Shown here: in pieces, positions 45,407 through 57,045 of the stretch
Position numbering within the stretch: position 1 is the stretch's first letter
Layout of the letters: each line of letters opens with the position of its first letter
NCBI RefSeq assembly: GCF_010389155.1
Contig: NC_057768.1
Coordinates: forward strand, 4,276,501 to 4,340,500
DNA length: 64,000 nt
Source of the DNA: Erigeron canadensis
Taxonomy: Eukaryota > Streptophyta > Magnoliopsida > Asterales > Asteraceae
Reading direction: 5' to 3'
Notes under the pieces: generated by a model
What the model saw: the letters and a program-made list of their open reading frames with translations, nothing else
Database searches by the model: none
What the model was told of the DNA's origin: nothing
Position numbers and translations under genes: made by a program

Positions 45407-46182
45407 TTATTATTATTATTATTATTATTAACGTTGTTGTTGTTATTTTTTTTTAATTACACAGTATTATTTAGGAAGAAACAAATTAAAAAGTTTTTTG
45501 GTATTTTTTGTAAGTATCTACTTTTATTTTATAAAAGAATTCTTTATTTTTATAAAAAAGTATTTTATTAAAAACTATTAATATATCAAATTATAGACCC
45601 ATGGTGATTTTAATTGTATATTTTCATATTTATTTATTTTTAGCAATAAATTCAAGTTTTTAAAAAAATATTATCATTTATAAAATTTCTTTTTTTAATA
45701 AAATAATATTTTATTTTTATAAAAGATCATTTTTAGTACAAAGTTTTTATTTTTATAAAACTTTTATTATTTTATTTTCAATTTTGTGTTTTGAAGGGGT
45801 AAACCGGAAAGAACATCTTAATTTCTAGCATGGCATCAGTACTTGTACAACTACCATACAAAGTTTGAATTAACTCAAATTGGATTTAATCAACTCCATG
45901 TGGTGATATACTGATATCCATTCAATACTTCAAGTACATTTATTAATGCTTTACTATTGCTTCCGAGTTACTTATTTCTTTTTATATAAAAAGTAAATAA
46001 AAATGAAAATAAATAATTAAAATCATCATGGATCTATAATTTGATATATTAATAGCTTTTAATAAAATAAATTATAAAAATAAAGTATTCTTTTATAAAA
46101 TAAAAGTAAATATTTACAAAAAAATATCAATAAACTTTTAAAATTATTTATTCTTAGATAATACTTTGTGTAAACAACATTG

Positions 46183-46252
<70 letters not shown>
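46183..46252 (+). repeat. (TAA)n microsatellite
   Basis: About 23 uninterrupted trinucleotide units, just outside MITE M copy 2 and opposite a shorter (TTA)n in the other arm. Confidence 0.95.
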
Positions 46253-46485
46253 GGGTTAATTACATAAATGGTATCTGAACTATGTACCATAATACTGACC
46301 TACCTATAGTTTAAAATTTGCGATAGTCATATCCCAACTTAAGGGTCAAACTGACACCCGTCAGGTTCAGATATGATCTGAGTGCATAGATGACAAGTTG
46401 GGGTATGATTAACGTAAATTTTAAACGGTAGGTAGGTAATCAGTAACATGGTATATAGTCCATGTACCATTTATATAAATAACCC
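46253..46485. mobile_element. foldback MITE M, copy 2 (inverted)
   Basis: GGGTTAATTACATAAATGGT to ACCATTTATATAAATAACCC, flanked by TAA/TTA. Same family as 45175-45406 in reverse orientation, with sequence differences throughout. Confidence 0.8.
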
Positions 46486-46852
46486 TTATTTAATTGTATT
46501 TAGTTAGTTTGTTATGAGTTGTGGCCACATTTTTGGAGTAATTTATATGTTTTAATTATAATATGTGAAATTTTACTTGTTTTAGCCGGGCTACCCCTCG
46601 AATTAATATAATTCCTGATGTTTACATTTGTGACCCGATCTGACCCATTTTACTAGGTCACCGAGTCAAAGTCTCAAGGACCTCTATATATTGAAATCGT
46701 AAATCTGCCACTGCGGTTGGATACTTTTATTCAAACGGTTATAAGAAAAAAATCTGTGTGTGAACGTTTTATTTATCTATACAGCAAAGTTCCACAACCA
46801 GGTTATTGCATGTTACCTGAAGGCTCCACCACCTCCAATTGAAGTTTGAAGC
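46486..46852. other. intergenic DNA, possible exon fragment
   Basis: ACAG followed by CAAAGTTCCACAACCAGG at about 46780 has the look of an exon start, with an open stretch of about 20 codons, but no family is recognised. Confidence 0.25.
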
Positions 46853-46855
46853 TTA

Positions 46856-47544
46856 GGAGCAAGGGTGTAGTCGGCAAAGTCCATCGGCAAGTCGGCAAGT
46901 CCGAAAAACTATAGCATATGTATCGGCAACTATCGGCTCGGCTCATCGGCACATTTAATCAGCCACATTTGGCCGATGCAAGTGAACGTTGGGTTTGTGT
47001 GGATCGAGGTAAACAACCTCAAAAAAATCAAAAACATATATATATATATACACACACACACAGTACACACACATACACATATCGGAAATCGAATTGGGGG
47101 AGGAGATGGATAAACTCCGGCGTGCCACCCCTTTTCAGCCGTCACCACCACCGGAGACCTCCTTTTCTGCCAAACCATTAGATAGAATAGATTAGATGGA
47201 TGGAGATATAGATTTTGGATATAAATTGGAAATAGATAGATATAAAAGATGAGATATAGATATACAAATATTGATATAGATATATGTAGACCGAGAGACT
47301 AGGAGAGATTGAGAAGGGCAGCGGTGGGTGGGTGGGTTGAATATATGGGTGGAGATTATTTTTTAGTATAGATGTATTATTATTATTATTTTAAAGATAA
47401 AGAAGAAGCCGATCGACACTTTTTTGCTCCCTATACCCTTAATTTTGGTAAGTTTTGGTAAGTTTTTGGTATTGTCACATGTCATCTTGTGATTGGCTAA
47501 AAACTTGTCAATTTGCCACAAGATTGGCACTACACCCTTCACCG
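46856..47544. mobile_element. Tourist-like element, family T, copy 3 (689 bp)
   Basis: Ends GGAGCAAGGGTGTAGTCGGC and, reverse complemented, CGGTGAAGGGTGTAGTGCC. The target duplication is a perfect TTA (46853-46855 and 47545-47547). Internal GGCCGATGCAAGTGAACGTT is the inverse of the block in copies 1 and 2, so it is inserted in the opposite orientation. Confidence 0.85.
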
Positions 47545-47547
47545 TTA

Positions 47548-48410
47548 CAGCCTTGTATATGATTACTTTTAAATCACGCCCTTTCTAGTTATACTGAGTA
47601 CATGGCAGCCATTATCCTGACAGATATCGAGCTCTTTGACTAAATAGGACTAATTCAGATTATTGAGTTGTATGAGTTGTTCACCTTCTAATTCTCCGGT
47701 GTCTAGAGATGTTCTGTAGCTCAAATACTGAGACCTAAAATAGTAAAATGGCATGCTTTGCGGGTTTGCTTGCAATAATGACTAAATAGATTGGTTTGTA
47801 GTACTGAAAAACAAGATGACATTGTGCGATAGTGGTACTCAATGTTAAACTTGGTTTAGGACCCCATAGACTTCATATCGATTTTATTTATTTTGAACAG
47901 TTGGCCAGTATTCCACATCAAGGGACATTTAACAATACAATGGTAAAACCCTGCACATATACTAGACTGCGTTATATAGACGATGTGCTGTTAGAGGTGA
48001 TTCAGGAAAAAAAACCCACAAACTTGCGGGAAAAATCAAGGATACATCCATCGGTTGAGCTGACTTCATATTAATTTATTATTGCAAATAGAAAAAGACA
48101 TTAATTTGCTAGGCATTTTTAGTTGTAAGAAACTTTTAAGTCTTGGTTCATCATCAAGATACTTGCCTCGAGTCAAATGTGGGTCAAAATTGCCTAAAAA
48201 CGAAAGTGAAATTTGAGATCTCACATAGCACACACTTTTTCCTTTCACTCTAGTTATCTACTGGACAGACTTGACACAAAAGCTATGACCACGTCGTACC
48301 TGTTCAAATTAATATATTACCTTGATAGAAAGAACACGCTTCTAAACCTAACAACCTTTGAGCAAGCTAAGAGATCGAAATTCAACTTACTGTTTTTCCA
48401 GTAATCGAAC
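47548..48410. other. region beyond the ATPase gene end
   Basis: Probably the 3' UTR and downstream DNA of the minus-strand Ca2+-ATPase remnant. The short plus-strand frame at 47832-48074 has no recognisable domain. Confidence 0.35.
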
Positions 48411-48621
48411 TCAAACAGGGATCATCTTCAACATTGCAGCAGTTGGCATGCTAAAAAATCCAGTTAAAATGCTATGGTACCATTGCTTCATCGTCAGTGG
48501 TATTGTGTTTGTAAAAGTACCCATACACTCGATTATTATGACCTGGGAGATGACCGTAGCACTGAGAACACTCACAAAGACGTTGTTGTGATCCAAATGC
48601 CAATTAATACGTCTAATTTTT
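48411..48621 (-). pseudogene. P-type Ca2+-ATPase (ACA-like), C-terminal part, beyond the copia insertion
   Basis: Minus strand: NNVFVSVLSATVISQVIIIE, then GTFTNTIPLTMKQWY and MPTAAMLKMIPV to a TGA at 48411-48413. This is the last two membrane segments and C terminus of an autoinhibited Ca2+-ATPase, which pumps Ca2+ out of the cytosol. Immediately after the copia LTR the sequence restarts one target duplication further on (AAAAA beside AGAAA at the other end), and the interrupted frame MEK-LDVLIGI matches the family. A one-base indel then shifts the frame before NNVF. The other part of the gene is at 54670-55515. Confidence 0.85.
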
Positions 48622-49107
48622 TGAACAGAAATATAATCTCAACCTATTTCCAGAAATCTAATCTATTCTCAAATAGATTCAAACTCAATAATCCAAAACA
48701 ATCATATCTACTAAACAGTTATGATTCAATCAACTCAATATTGATTGTTCTATTACAATAAGAATCAATTAAAGCTAATTATTATTACGGATTATAAAGA
48801 TATATATATTTGTATATATATATATATATCAAGAGAAAAACGAACTAAAAATATGTGTGTATATGAATAAGATTTGTTATTTTCTAAATATGAGCATGTG
48901 TATGTATATAGACGCACAACTATAACCAAATTACAACTCCAGTCCCTTCTCTTCAATCTTCTTTCAAATGTACAGCATCAGTCCCTCTAACTCTCTAAAT
49001 AACACTGCAAGTCCTCCTGCAATACTAATCATACAATAAGCAACTAGAAGGGAACTAATGCTACTTAACCAATCAACTTATAAGAGAATAAGATTATAAA
49101 TTTAACA
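48622..49107 (-). repeat. copia LTR, 3' LTR in element sense (486 bp)
   Basis: On the minus strand it begins TGTTAAATTTATAATCTT and ends TATTTCTGTTCA, with 5'-TG and CA-3'. The polypurine tract AAGGGGGA lies directly before it (minus, 49108-49115). It is very similar to 54179-54664, with scattered differences, for example around 48709-48722 and 48789-48835. Confidence 0.95.
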
Positions 49108-50527
49108 TCCCCCTTAATTTTATTCTCAAATAAGTTGATCAAACCCATTTTTTGACACAAAACAGTATGACTGGTTGGATCCAATCCCTTTATTAGAATA
49201 TCAACAATATTATCTGCTGCATCTATTTTCTCAGTCTTAATAACCCCTGCCAAAATCTTTTCTCTTACAAAATGTAAGTCAATTTCAAGATGTTTGGTTC
49301 TTTCATGGAAAACAGGGTTGGAAGCAATCTTAATTGCTGATTTATTATCACAAAATATCTTTACAGGAAGAACATTACAAATATGTAAGTCCTGCATAAT
49401 TTTTAGAACCCAAATAATTTCACAAGTAACAGCAGCCATTGCTCTGTACTCTCCCTCTGTAGAAGCAAGAGGTTTATGCATTTAGAAATGCATTTAGCCC
49501 AATCAGAATCAACATGAGCTTCAAGACTAACAGAATCAGACTTGGAAATACTTATACCTTTACCAGGAGCACCTTTCAAGTATCTCAATACTCTTAAGGC
49601 AACTTTCAAATGTGAAGCAAGAGGTTTATGCATAAATTGACTTAAGCAATGCACAGTATAAGCAATATCAGGTCTAGTATTAGTAAGATAAATAAGCTTA
49701 CCAATTAACTTTTGATATTCAGTGACATTAGTCAGAATGGGATCATTATCACTTGCCTCACTAGACAAATGAACATTAGGATCCAAAGGAATACGAACAG
49801 GTTTACCAGCTAGTAACCCAAATTCAGATAACAGGTCTAAGCAGTATTTCCTTTGATTTAAACATAACCCATTTTCAGTTTTGACAACCTCAATGCCTAA
49901 AAAATACTTCAATTCTCCTAAATCTTTGATTTAGAAATGAGTTTTTAAATATTGCTTAAACTTCTCAATTTCAGAATTATTATTTCCAGTAACAGTTATA
50001 TCATCCACACAAACCAAAACTGCAATAAACAAGTTACCATTATCTTTTATGAACAAAGAATAGTCACTCTTACTTTGTATAAAATCATCTCTAAGTAAAG
50101 CATCAGTCAATTTTGCATTCCATTGTCTAGGAGCTTGTTTCAAACCATATAAAGATTTCTTAAGTTTACACAGCCTAGCATCATTTATATCACAAAAACC
50201 TTCAGGAGGTTTCATATAAACAGTTTCATGCAAGTCACCATACAAAAAAGCATTATTGATGTCAAGTTGAAAAAGATTCCAATTATTTTGAACTGCAAGA
50301 GTAATAACACATCTTACAGTAACCATTTTTACCATAGGAGAAAAAGTTTCATCAAAATCTACTCCTTCTTTTTGACTATATCCTTTAGCTACAAGTCTAG
50401 CTTTATATCTTTCAATTTCACCATTAGACTTATACTTAATCTTATATACCCATTTACAACCAATAGCATTTCTTCCTTTTGGTAACTCAGTAAGTTCCCA
50501 AGTATTATTCCTATGTAAAGCTTCCAT
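49065..50527 (-). pseudogene. copia RT and RNase H, broken
   Basis: RT: NNTWELTELPKGRNAIGCKW, ARLVAKGYSQKEGVDFDETF, and the catalytic loop VCVDDITVTGNN (usually YVDD in this group; the first residue is changed). A TAA at 49928-49930 replaces a codon before IKDLGELKYFLGIE. RNase H: VDSDWAKC and GEYRAMAAVTCEIIWVLKI remain, but about 25 codons between them are missing and a frameshift sits at the junction near 49480. The sequence AGAGGTTTATGCAT occurs both there (49468-49482) and at 49620-49633. Non-functional. Confidence 0.9.
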
Positions 50528-50619
50528 TTCATTATTTATTGCTTCTACCCATTGTGTTTCTTTACAAGCATCTTTATATCTTTGTGGTTCAACACTTTTA
50601 TTAAGTTCAGAAATAAAAC

Positions 50620-51861
50620 TTAAACAATTAGCATGTAGGGCAGAATAACAAACTTTTCCGAACCATATTTATTACTAGAATAAACAACAAAATCCTTATA
50701 CTTGTTATTTGGAAACACAGAGGTTCTGTCAGATCTTCTAACAATTTTTTCTTCAACAATTGGAGGATTATCATTAACTACTTCAAGATTTTGAACAAAT
50801 TGATTGTCATTTTCATTAGAAAAAAGTTCAGGATTTTGAAAAACATGACTATCCATATCATTAATACCCTCAGGATTATAATTATCATCCTCAAGTGTTG
50901 CTGCAGATGCATTATCATTGGTAGTGTTTTGAGAAACACTTCCAGAATGAGAAGCATTGCTACCTTCACTATCAGAAGCCTTACCCACATCTCTCTCTTC
51001 ATCATTGGGTATGATAGGATACTCATTATCTTCAAAGAAATTAAAAATATTTTCATTTTCAGTTAAAAATTTTTCTTGAACAGAATTAGATTTAGTTTAA
51101 AGAGGAAAAACAGTTTCAAAAAATTGTACATCTCTAGAGAAAAAAATAGATCTATCATTAATGGATAAAAGTTTATACCCTTTCTTTGAAGAAGAATATC
51201 CTAACAGAATACATTTGGTTGTTCTACTAGTAAATTTATCAAAATTATTAAGATTTTTTGCAAAACACAAACAACCAAAAGATTTTAAGTGAGAGAGATT
51301 TGGAATTTGATTAAAGATTAACTCATAAGGTGATTTTCCATTAAGCACAGAGGAAGGTAATCTGTTAATCAAATAAGTAGCAGTTAATACACATTCAGAC
51401 CAAAGATTAAGAGGAATTCCCCCCTGAAACATAAGAGCTCTAGCTACATTTAGAATATGTCTATGCTTTCTTTCTACAACCCCATTCTGTTGAGGTGTAT
51501 AAACACAAGAAGTCTGATGAACAATGCCATTTAATTCAGTGAACTTAGCAAAAGCTTGATTTAGAAACTCAGTCCCATTATCACTTCTTAAAGTTTTAAT
51601 GGTTTTATTAAATTGATTTTTAAGCAGATTATAAAATACAACAACATTTTCAAGAACTTCATCTTTAGATTTTAACAAATATACCCAAGTAGCCCTGGTA
51701 AAGTCATCAACAATGGTCAAAAAATACTTAAACCCATCTCTACTAGTGACCTTATAAGGACCCCAAACATCAAGATGAATAAGTTGACCAAGAAAAGAAG
51801 TGTTATGATCACTTTTAGGAAAAAACATTTCTGGTTTGCTTAGCTTGAAGACAAATATCAC
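50620..51861 (-). pseudogene. copia integrase and linker, broken
   Basis: Integrase catalytic core: LIHLDVWGPYK (first D), TLRSDNGTEFLNQAF (second D), and TPQQNGVVERKHRHI (E). GKSPYELIFNQIPNLSHLKS and the region to DRSIFFSRDVQFFE follow as expected. A TAA at 51097-51099 interrupts the same frame, which continues to 50620 with a Ser/Asn/Glu-rich linker before RT. A frameshift lies between 50620 and 50527. All three acidic residues are present. Confidence 0.9.
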
Positions 51862-52951
51862 AAAGACTAGACTTATCAGACTTAAAGTTCAAAACAGACT
51901 GTAGTTTATCAAGAACAATGTCAGAAGGGTGCCCTAACCTACAATGCCAAATAGACTTAGACACATTGCAAGTAATATTCCTAGATATACCTTGCAAACA
52001 CTCAACAATGTAATATAAACCACCAAGTTGCCTACCAGTCCCCAGAACTGTCATTGCATTCAAACCCTGCTTCATCACATAACACAAATTCTCATCAAAA
52101 GCAATCAAGAATTTGCTATCTCTAGCCACTTTATGCACAGAAAGTAGTCTGACACAATATTCAGGAACCACAAGCACTTCAAACAAGGTTAAATAACTAG
52201 TTATCTGCAGATTACCAATTTTGGTAATAAAGGCAAAGGTTCCATTAGGGTGACCAACTTTAATTTTAAGATGAGAAACATCAATAACATCAACTAAGTT
52301 TTTGTCAGAAAAAGTAATGTCATGATTAGCCCCTGAATCAGACACCCAACCAGAGTGCCTTTTTTTAGACTGCAAATTTGAATTTGAACAAAAAATCTTT
52401 TTAAAATTTGAGTTAAAAATTTTACTATTGTTAAAAAACACACGTGCCATATTGGCATTGACAGATTGAGAAGGACCAGAACTTTCTTTAATAAGATCCA
52501 TGATTCTGGCAAGCTGATCATCAGAAAGAGGAACAGAAGAAGTAGAAGCAGAATTTGAAGTAGTTATGTTATTACTAGACACTTTCTTTCCATTATTCAC
52601 AAATCCAGCAGACTTCTTTTTACCAAACTCAGGAGGATAACCAATTAACTTGAAACATTTTTCAACAGTATGACCATTAAAACCACAATGCTCACAAACC
52701 ATAGAAGGACCTTTATTCTGATTAAACTTGTTTCTAGGTGGTCTGAAATTAGAAAAGTTCCTATTATTATTCACCTTAGACACAAAGGCAGAAGATTGAG
52801 ACTTATTATTAGAAACAGTAGTTAATCCTCTATGTGATTCATCTCTAGAAAGAATAGAAAAAGCAGTTTTCAAATCAGGTAAGGGATCTTTAGTCAAAAT
52901 GTTACTTCTAACAGACATGTAAACATCATCAAGTCCCATTAAGAATTGCAT
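51815..52951 (-). pseudogene. copia gag C-terminus, zinc knuckle, protease and pre-integrase
   Basis: CCHC knuckle CEHCGFNGHTVEKC (about 52660-52705), aspartic protease WVSDSGANHDITF (about 52310-52355), and the pre-integrase finger IWHCRLGHPSDIVL with CDIC. Out of frame with gag upstream (break near 52940) and with the integrase downstream (break near 51850). Confidence 0.9.
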
Positions 52952-53549
52952 TAGTTAACATTTGAGTATGTTTAGAAAAATCTTGAGCAGCATGGCAAGT
53001 ACATCTAGGAAGTTGAACTAAAGCATCAAATTGTTTCCAAAGAGCATTTAACTTGTGATAGTAATCAGACAGAAGCATTCCATTTTGACACAGAGAGTTT
53101 ATTTTATGATGCAGATTAAAAATGACAGATCCATCTACTTTATCATAGGTATCTTTTAATTCTTGCCAAACAAGAGAAGCTTTGCTAGAAAAAATTTGAC
53201 CAAGATAAAGTTCTTCAGAAATAGAATTCAGAATCCAAGACATAACCACAGCATTACATCTATCCCATTGCTTTCCTAGCACTTCATCTACATTAGACCT
53301 TCTACAAGAATCATCAATAAAACCAACTTTATTTTTAGCCTCTAAAGCAAGCATCATAGCACAACTCCACACTTGATAATTCTCAGTTCCTTTTAGTTTA
53401 ATAGACACAATAGACAGAGTACTAGAATCATTAGGATGTAAATGCAAAGGACTTCCTAGATCAAGTTTACTTATTTGAGTGACATTATCATCAGAGTTGT
53501 CAGATTCATAGTTATAGCCATGGTTATACTCCAAATCCATTTTAATCAA
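52929..53549 (-). pseudogene. copia gag, N-terminal part
   Basis: Start codon at 53549 (MIKMDLEYNHG; an internal Met is possible). The domain is of the retrotransposon-gag UBN2 type: LKGTENYQVWSCAMMLALEA, VMSWILNSISEELY, and YHKLNALWKQFDAL. A frameshift near 52940 separates it from the knuckle region. Confidence 0.88.
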
Positions 53550-53907
53550 TCAATCTCAATCAATCAATTACCAGATAATAATCAAACAACACTAAGACAG
53601 TTAATCTTAATTAACTAATTAACAAACACACCAAAAACAGATAAACACACAAGACACAAACAAACCAACACACAACAAGAGAATGATAAACAAAAAAATA
53701 GAGATATATATAAGTAGTTTTAGAAAAATATCTTTTCTCCCACAACCGTACTAGGGACCAGATTCAGGACTCCTCAAGGAATCAAGACAAGTTTAGCACG
53801 GCGGTTTTTACGAGAGAAAAGCAACAAAAAAAAGAACAATAGGAACAATAAAGAGAAAAGGAAAGAAGTGACAAACAGTGCTATCGGATGAAGGAAGAAC
53901 ACAAACC

Positions 53908-54003
53908 CCCTCCTAATCGATTCACTTAGTCGATTAGAAAGAAGAAAATCAGCGGAAGACACAAATCCCCTCCTAATCGATTCACTTAGTCGATTAGAAA
54001 GAA
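53908..54003 (-). repeat. tandem 59-bp duplication in the copia leader
   Basis: CCTCCTAATCGATTCACTTA followed by GTCGATTAGAAAGAAGA occurs at about 53908-53944 and 53967-54003. Each copy contains the inverted repeat AATCGA/TCGATT. It lies between the primer site and gag. Confidence 0.85.
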
Positions 54004-54166
54004 GAAGAACAGATCTGCAACAATAACCTTCAGAGAATGAAGATTAAACCAAAACGCCCAAGAAAACCTCACAAATCCCCAAACCCTAATTTTTTTTCAA
54101 AAAATTAGGGTTTCTGAAATCGAATCGTATGAATAAATCAGAACGGTGATCTAGAAATCATACGCC

Positions 54167-54178
54167 GCTTTGATACCA
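54167..54178 (-). promoter_or_regulatory. copia primer binding site (initiator tRNA-Met)
   Basis: Minus strand TGGTATCAAAGC directly follows the LTR end CTGTTCA. It is complementary to the initiator tRNA-Met 3' end as in most plant copia elements. Confidence 0.85.
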
Positions 54179-54664
54179 TGAACAGAAATATAATCTCAAC
54201 CTATTTCCAGAAATCTAATCTATTCTCAAATAGATTCAAACTCAATAATCCAAAACAATCATACCTGCTAATCAATTATGATTCAATCAACTCAATATTG
54301 ATTGTTCTATTACAATAAGAATCAACTAAAGCTAATTATTATTACAGATGATAAAGATATATATATTTGTATATATATATCTATATCAAGATAAAAACGA
54401 ACTAAAAAAATGTGTGTATATGAATAGGATTTGTTATTTTCTAAATCTGAGCATGTGTATGTATATATACACACAACTATAACCAAATTACAACTCCAAT
54501 CCCTTCTCTTCAATCTTCTTTCAAATGTACAGCATCAGTCCCTCTAACTCTCTAAATAACACTGCAAGTCCTCTTGCAATACTAATAATACAATAAGCAA
54601 CTAGAAGGGAACTAATGCTACTTAACCAATCAACTTATAAAAGAATAAGATTATAAATTTAACA
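54179..54664 (-). repeat. copia LTR, 5' LTR in element sense (486 bp)
   Basis: Same length and termini as 48622-49107. It abuts the primer site at one end and the ATPase gene at the other. Confidence 0.95.
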
Positions 54665-54669
54665 TTTCT

Positions 54670-55515
54670 CCATTTCTCGAGATCGTTAACCTCATTGAAA
54701 AGCTGTAAATGTCTCATTACATTAAAACGAGCAATGCGATCTATGAATGCTAGTACACTAAAATAACCAAAAGAATTAAATTAAAGGATGTCCTTTCATA
54801 AGAAGTTACCTAGACAAAATACGAAAGAGTTGAATATTAGTGTGTTGAGGATGAGGCCATAAAATGCTTTCCTTGTTGACTGAAGCAACCATATTACTAC
54901 AAATTGGTACAAAGACGGCCGAAGATGTTCCTCTACATAACGTGCTAATGAAATTCCCTTGCCTTCCTACCGGAGTCCTTTTCATTAGCACATCATTTGG
55001 AGGCTCAGTAGCTAGTGCTAATGCTCCCAGTGTATCCATGATCATCTTCACCCACAACAGTTAAACAGCTGTCAGGGGAGTGCTCCCTGAAGTAGAAACA
55101 AAAAAAAGTCAATTAGATGACCAAGTTATGAAGTATGAAGAAGTGATTGTATTTTACCTGTCAAACAAGCTGAGGTGAAGTTGACCATCAAAGCACAATG
55201 TTGACAGTCAGCTGAAATTGTACAAAATTTTCAACATTAACGTAGACTGATGGTCCCCATGTGGCAACAGTCACAATTGTGGAGAAATTATCATCCAGAA
55301 TGATAACATCTGCACTCTCTTTGGCTAACTGAAGTTCGGTGGAAATTACATCAGAACTTAACTGTATCGACTATGCATTTATAAGGTAAAAGTGCAATAA
55401 AAGCTTGCGAACGCACTTCAGTTTCAGCAATGCCCATTGCAAGCTCGATATATGCTTCATGAAGTGCTGGTGCATCATTTGTTCCATCACCCGTGACTGC
55501 TACAAGACTTTCTTC
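54670..55515 (-). pseudogene. P-type Ca2+-ATPase (ACA-like), middle part, before the copia insertion
   Basis: Minus strand from about 55515: [17 protein letters not shown] holds the TGDGTND hinge motif of P-type ATPases. An interruption of about 80 bases leads to KESADVIILDDNFSTIVTVA and FVQFQLTVN. An intron with GTAAAATA and TTCAG ends (about 55089-55160) precedes PLTAV-stop-LLWVKMIMDTLG and ALALATEPPNDVLMKRTPVG, then a frame-shifted SLYQFVVIWLLQ and FNEV with SREMEK next to the LTR. Lesions: a TAA where CAA is expected, one-base losses and other frame changes. The phosphorylation motif DKTG and everything upstream are missing. Retained introns show that this is a genomic fragment and not a processed copy. 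Confidence 0.87.
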
Positions 55516-55919
55516 AACCTTTCACTGTTATATCCAATATTCCACATCTCTTATCTTTCATCTCTCAGTTACTGATATTACAAATACGACATCGTTAACC
55601 AATCTGCTTCGATCACCACAGTCTTTTCTGATGAGGTTCACAACGGCTTTTGAACAAGATCCATTCCACACCGGTGACATGAGGTTTGAAGACGACAGAA
55701 CGGTGATGACGGTGACATGAGCTTTACCACTGTCTGTCGACTCAGTTTTGTTTGATAAACAAAAAAAAATTACTTCGACTATCTTTGACCCGGTTCACAC
55801 TGAATTCCGCCAGCCTCCCGGTTTGTCTAGCTCATGCCGGTTCATTATCCGCTATCCAACCGGGGTCTATCGAACCAGATTTTTAGAAAATACACGTTGG
55901 ACTGCAGTAACCGGCCGGT
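55516..55919. other. unassigned DNA between the ATPase remnant and the foldback
   Basis: GC-richer than its surroundings (CCGGTTT, CGGTGATGACGGTGACATG repeats) but no recognised frame. It begins where ATPase similarity stops, so a rearrangement border lies near 55520. Confidence 0.35.
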
Positions 55920-57045
55920 TTGAAAACATTGTCTACCGTTGAAGATCAAGTCATCACTTATGTGCACTATGAAGATAAGTCAAGTAAATCCTTGTTATCA
56001 AGAGTAACATGTTTGTATATCAATTATCGAAAGAAAAGAAAATTACTTATCGACCATAATGTTCTTAAACAAAAATACATAACTAATAATATTGATATTA
56101 TATAAGCAAAGCTCATAATCTTCAAAAGTTTGACCTGATGTTACCGTTTCTTTATGGTTAGATCCCATATCAGGTTTCATTTAAGCTAACCTCATATTAT
56201 CCATAAGATATTTTGCTAAATCCACCACACGTCACAAAGTTCTAATTCAGATTAGAAAGTCTTATATTTGATATACAAACATGTTACTAAAAATTAGCTA
56301 TAGTGAAATATGAAGATACATCTAGCTAAACTAAATGCCTTTGACACTTAAGATGCGTAGTCTATATCATTTAAAAGGAATATATGCTCTCCACCTCATA
56401 AATATTCATCCTAACATGCGATTATGAAAGAAACACACCCAGGGGTGAAAGAGGTTTGATTATGACTAATTTAGTTAGCATATATAATATATTATAATAT
56501 AATATACATAAATCCTTGTTAATCAAGCGAGGTCTAATTGAGGATTGAATGCTATTGAGACTACCATCACTATCCCTGGTTTTCCGCCGTCCGTTTCTAT
56601 GGAGATTACAAATCTACATTCATTTTTAAACACAAGTAAGCGACTTTCCCCAAACCGAGTTCAATGACGGTCTTCGTGATAATTATATATCTCTTCATGG
56701 TTGGGATACTTTCGGAGTAGTGTTTTGGCATAAGCTCTTCATGGTATCCGAGGGGAGTTTTTGAGAAACGATAAGGCGTGTAACTTCACAATCCTAGCCG
56801 ACCTTCGAGTCTTCCCATGTTTATACGCAACATCCTAAACCACTATCATGATATAAAGACGAAAGAAGTAGAAGGTGGTGTTAAATTGACATCCCAAGAT
56901 CTTGATGGCTTGGTAAAAATCCTTTTGATGCATTGTATAACTTACGAATGGAGTTTCCAAAGTTTTTAATTAGTGGCGAATCTAGGATTCATAATGACGT
57001 ATGTCCAAATTACTTATGAGTATAACGAGTTTGTTAAACGGTCTA
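55920..57045. repeat. left arm of a large foldback
   Basis: Reverse complement, with gaps, of 57119-57469 plus 59550-60360. Landmarks: GCATTCAATCCTC against GAGGATTGAATGC, AAACCGAGTTCAATGACGG at 56655 against its reverse complement at 59568, and GTGTTAAATTGACATC at 56879. The arm keeps the uninterrupted version of the site where the solo LTR entered the other arm. No coding content. Confidence 0.85.

Larger units (their letters stand above)
45175..46485. repeat. large inverted repeat bounded by two MITEs
   Basis: Arms are about 45175-45650 and 45975-46485, with a loop of about 325 bases. The outer parts are MITE M copies. Inside them, (TTA)n at 45408-45430 faces (TAA)n at 46183-46252, and a further AT-rich 200 bp (TATTAATATATCAAATTATA in both, reversed) also pairs. 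No ORF. Confidence 0.75.
48622..54664 (-). mobile_element. Ty1/copia retrotransposon, complete but decayed (6.0 kb)
   Basis: Both 486-bp LTRs, the primer binding site and the polypurine tract are present. Order gag, protease, integrase, RT, RNase H defines Ty1/copia. Flanks are AGAAA (minus, 54665-54669) and AAAAA (48617-48621), a 5-bp target duplication with one mismatch. It sits inside a Ca2+-ATPase gene remnant. The polyprotein has several frameshifts and stops. Confidence 0.93.

Noticed and set aside
45408..46252. Trinucleotide arrays as a disease-type expansion
   Set aside because: They are intergenic AT microsatellites within an inverted repeat, with no gene across them.
47832..48074. 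80-codon plus-strand frame as a gene
   Set aside because: No domain recognised, and it lies in the presumed 3' region of the minus-strand ATPase remnant.
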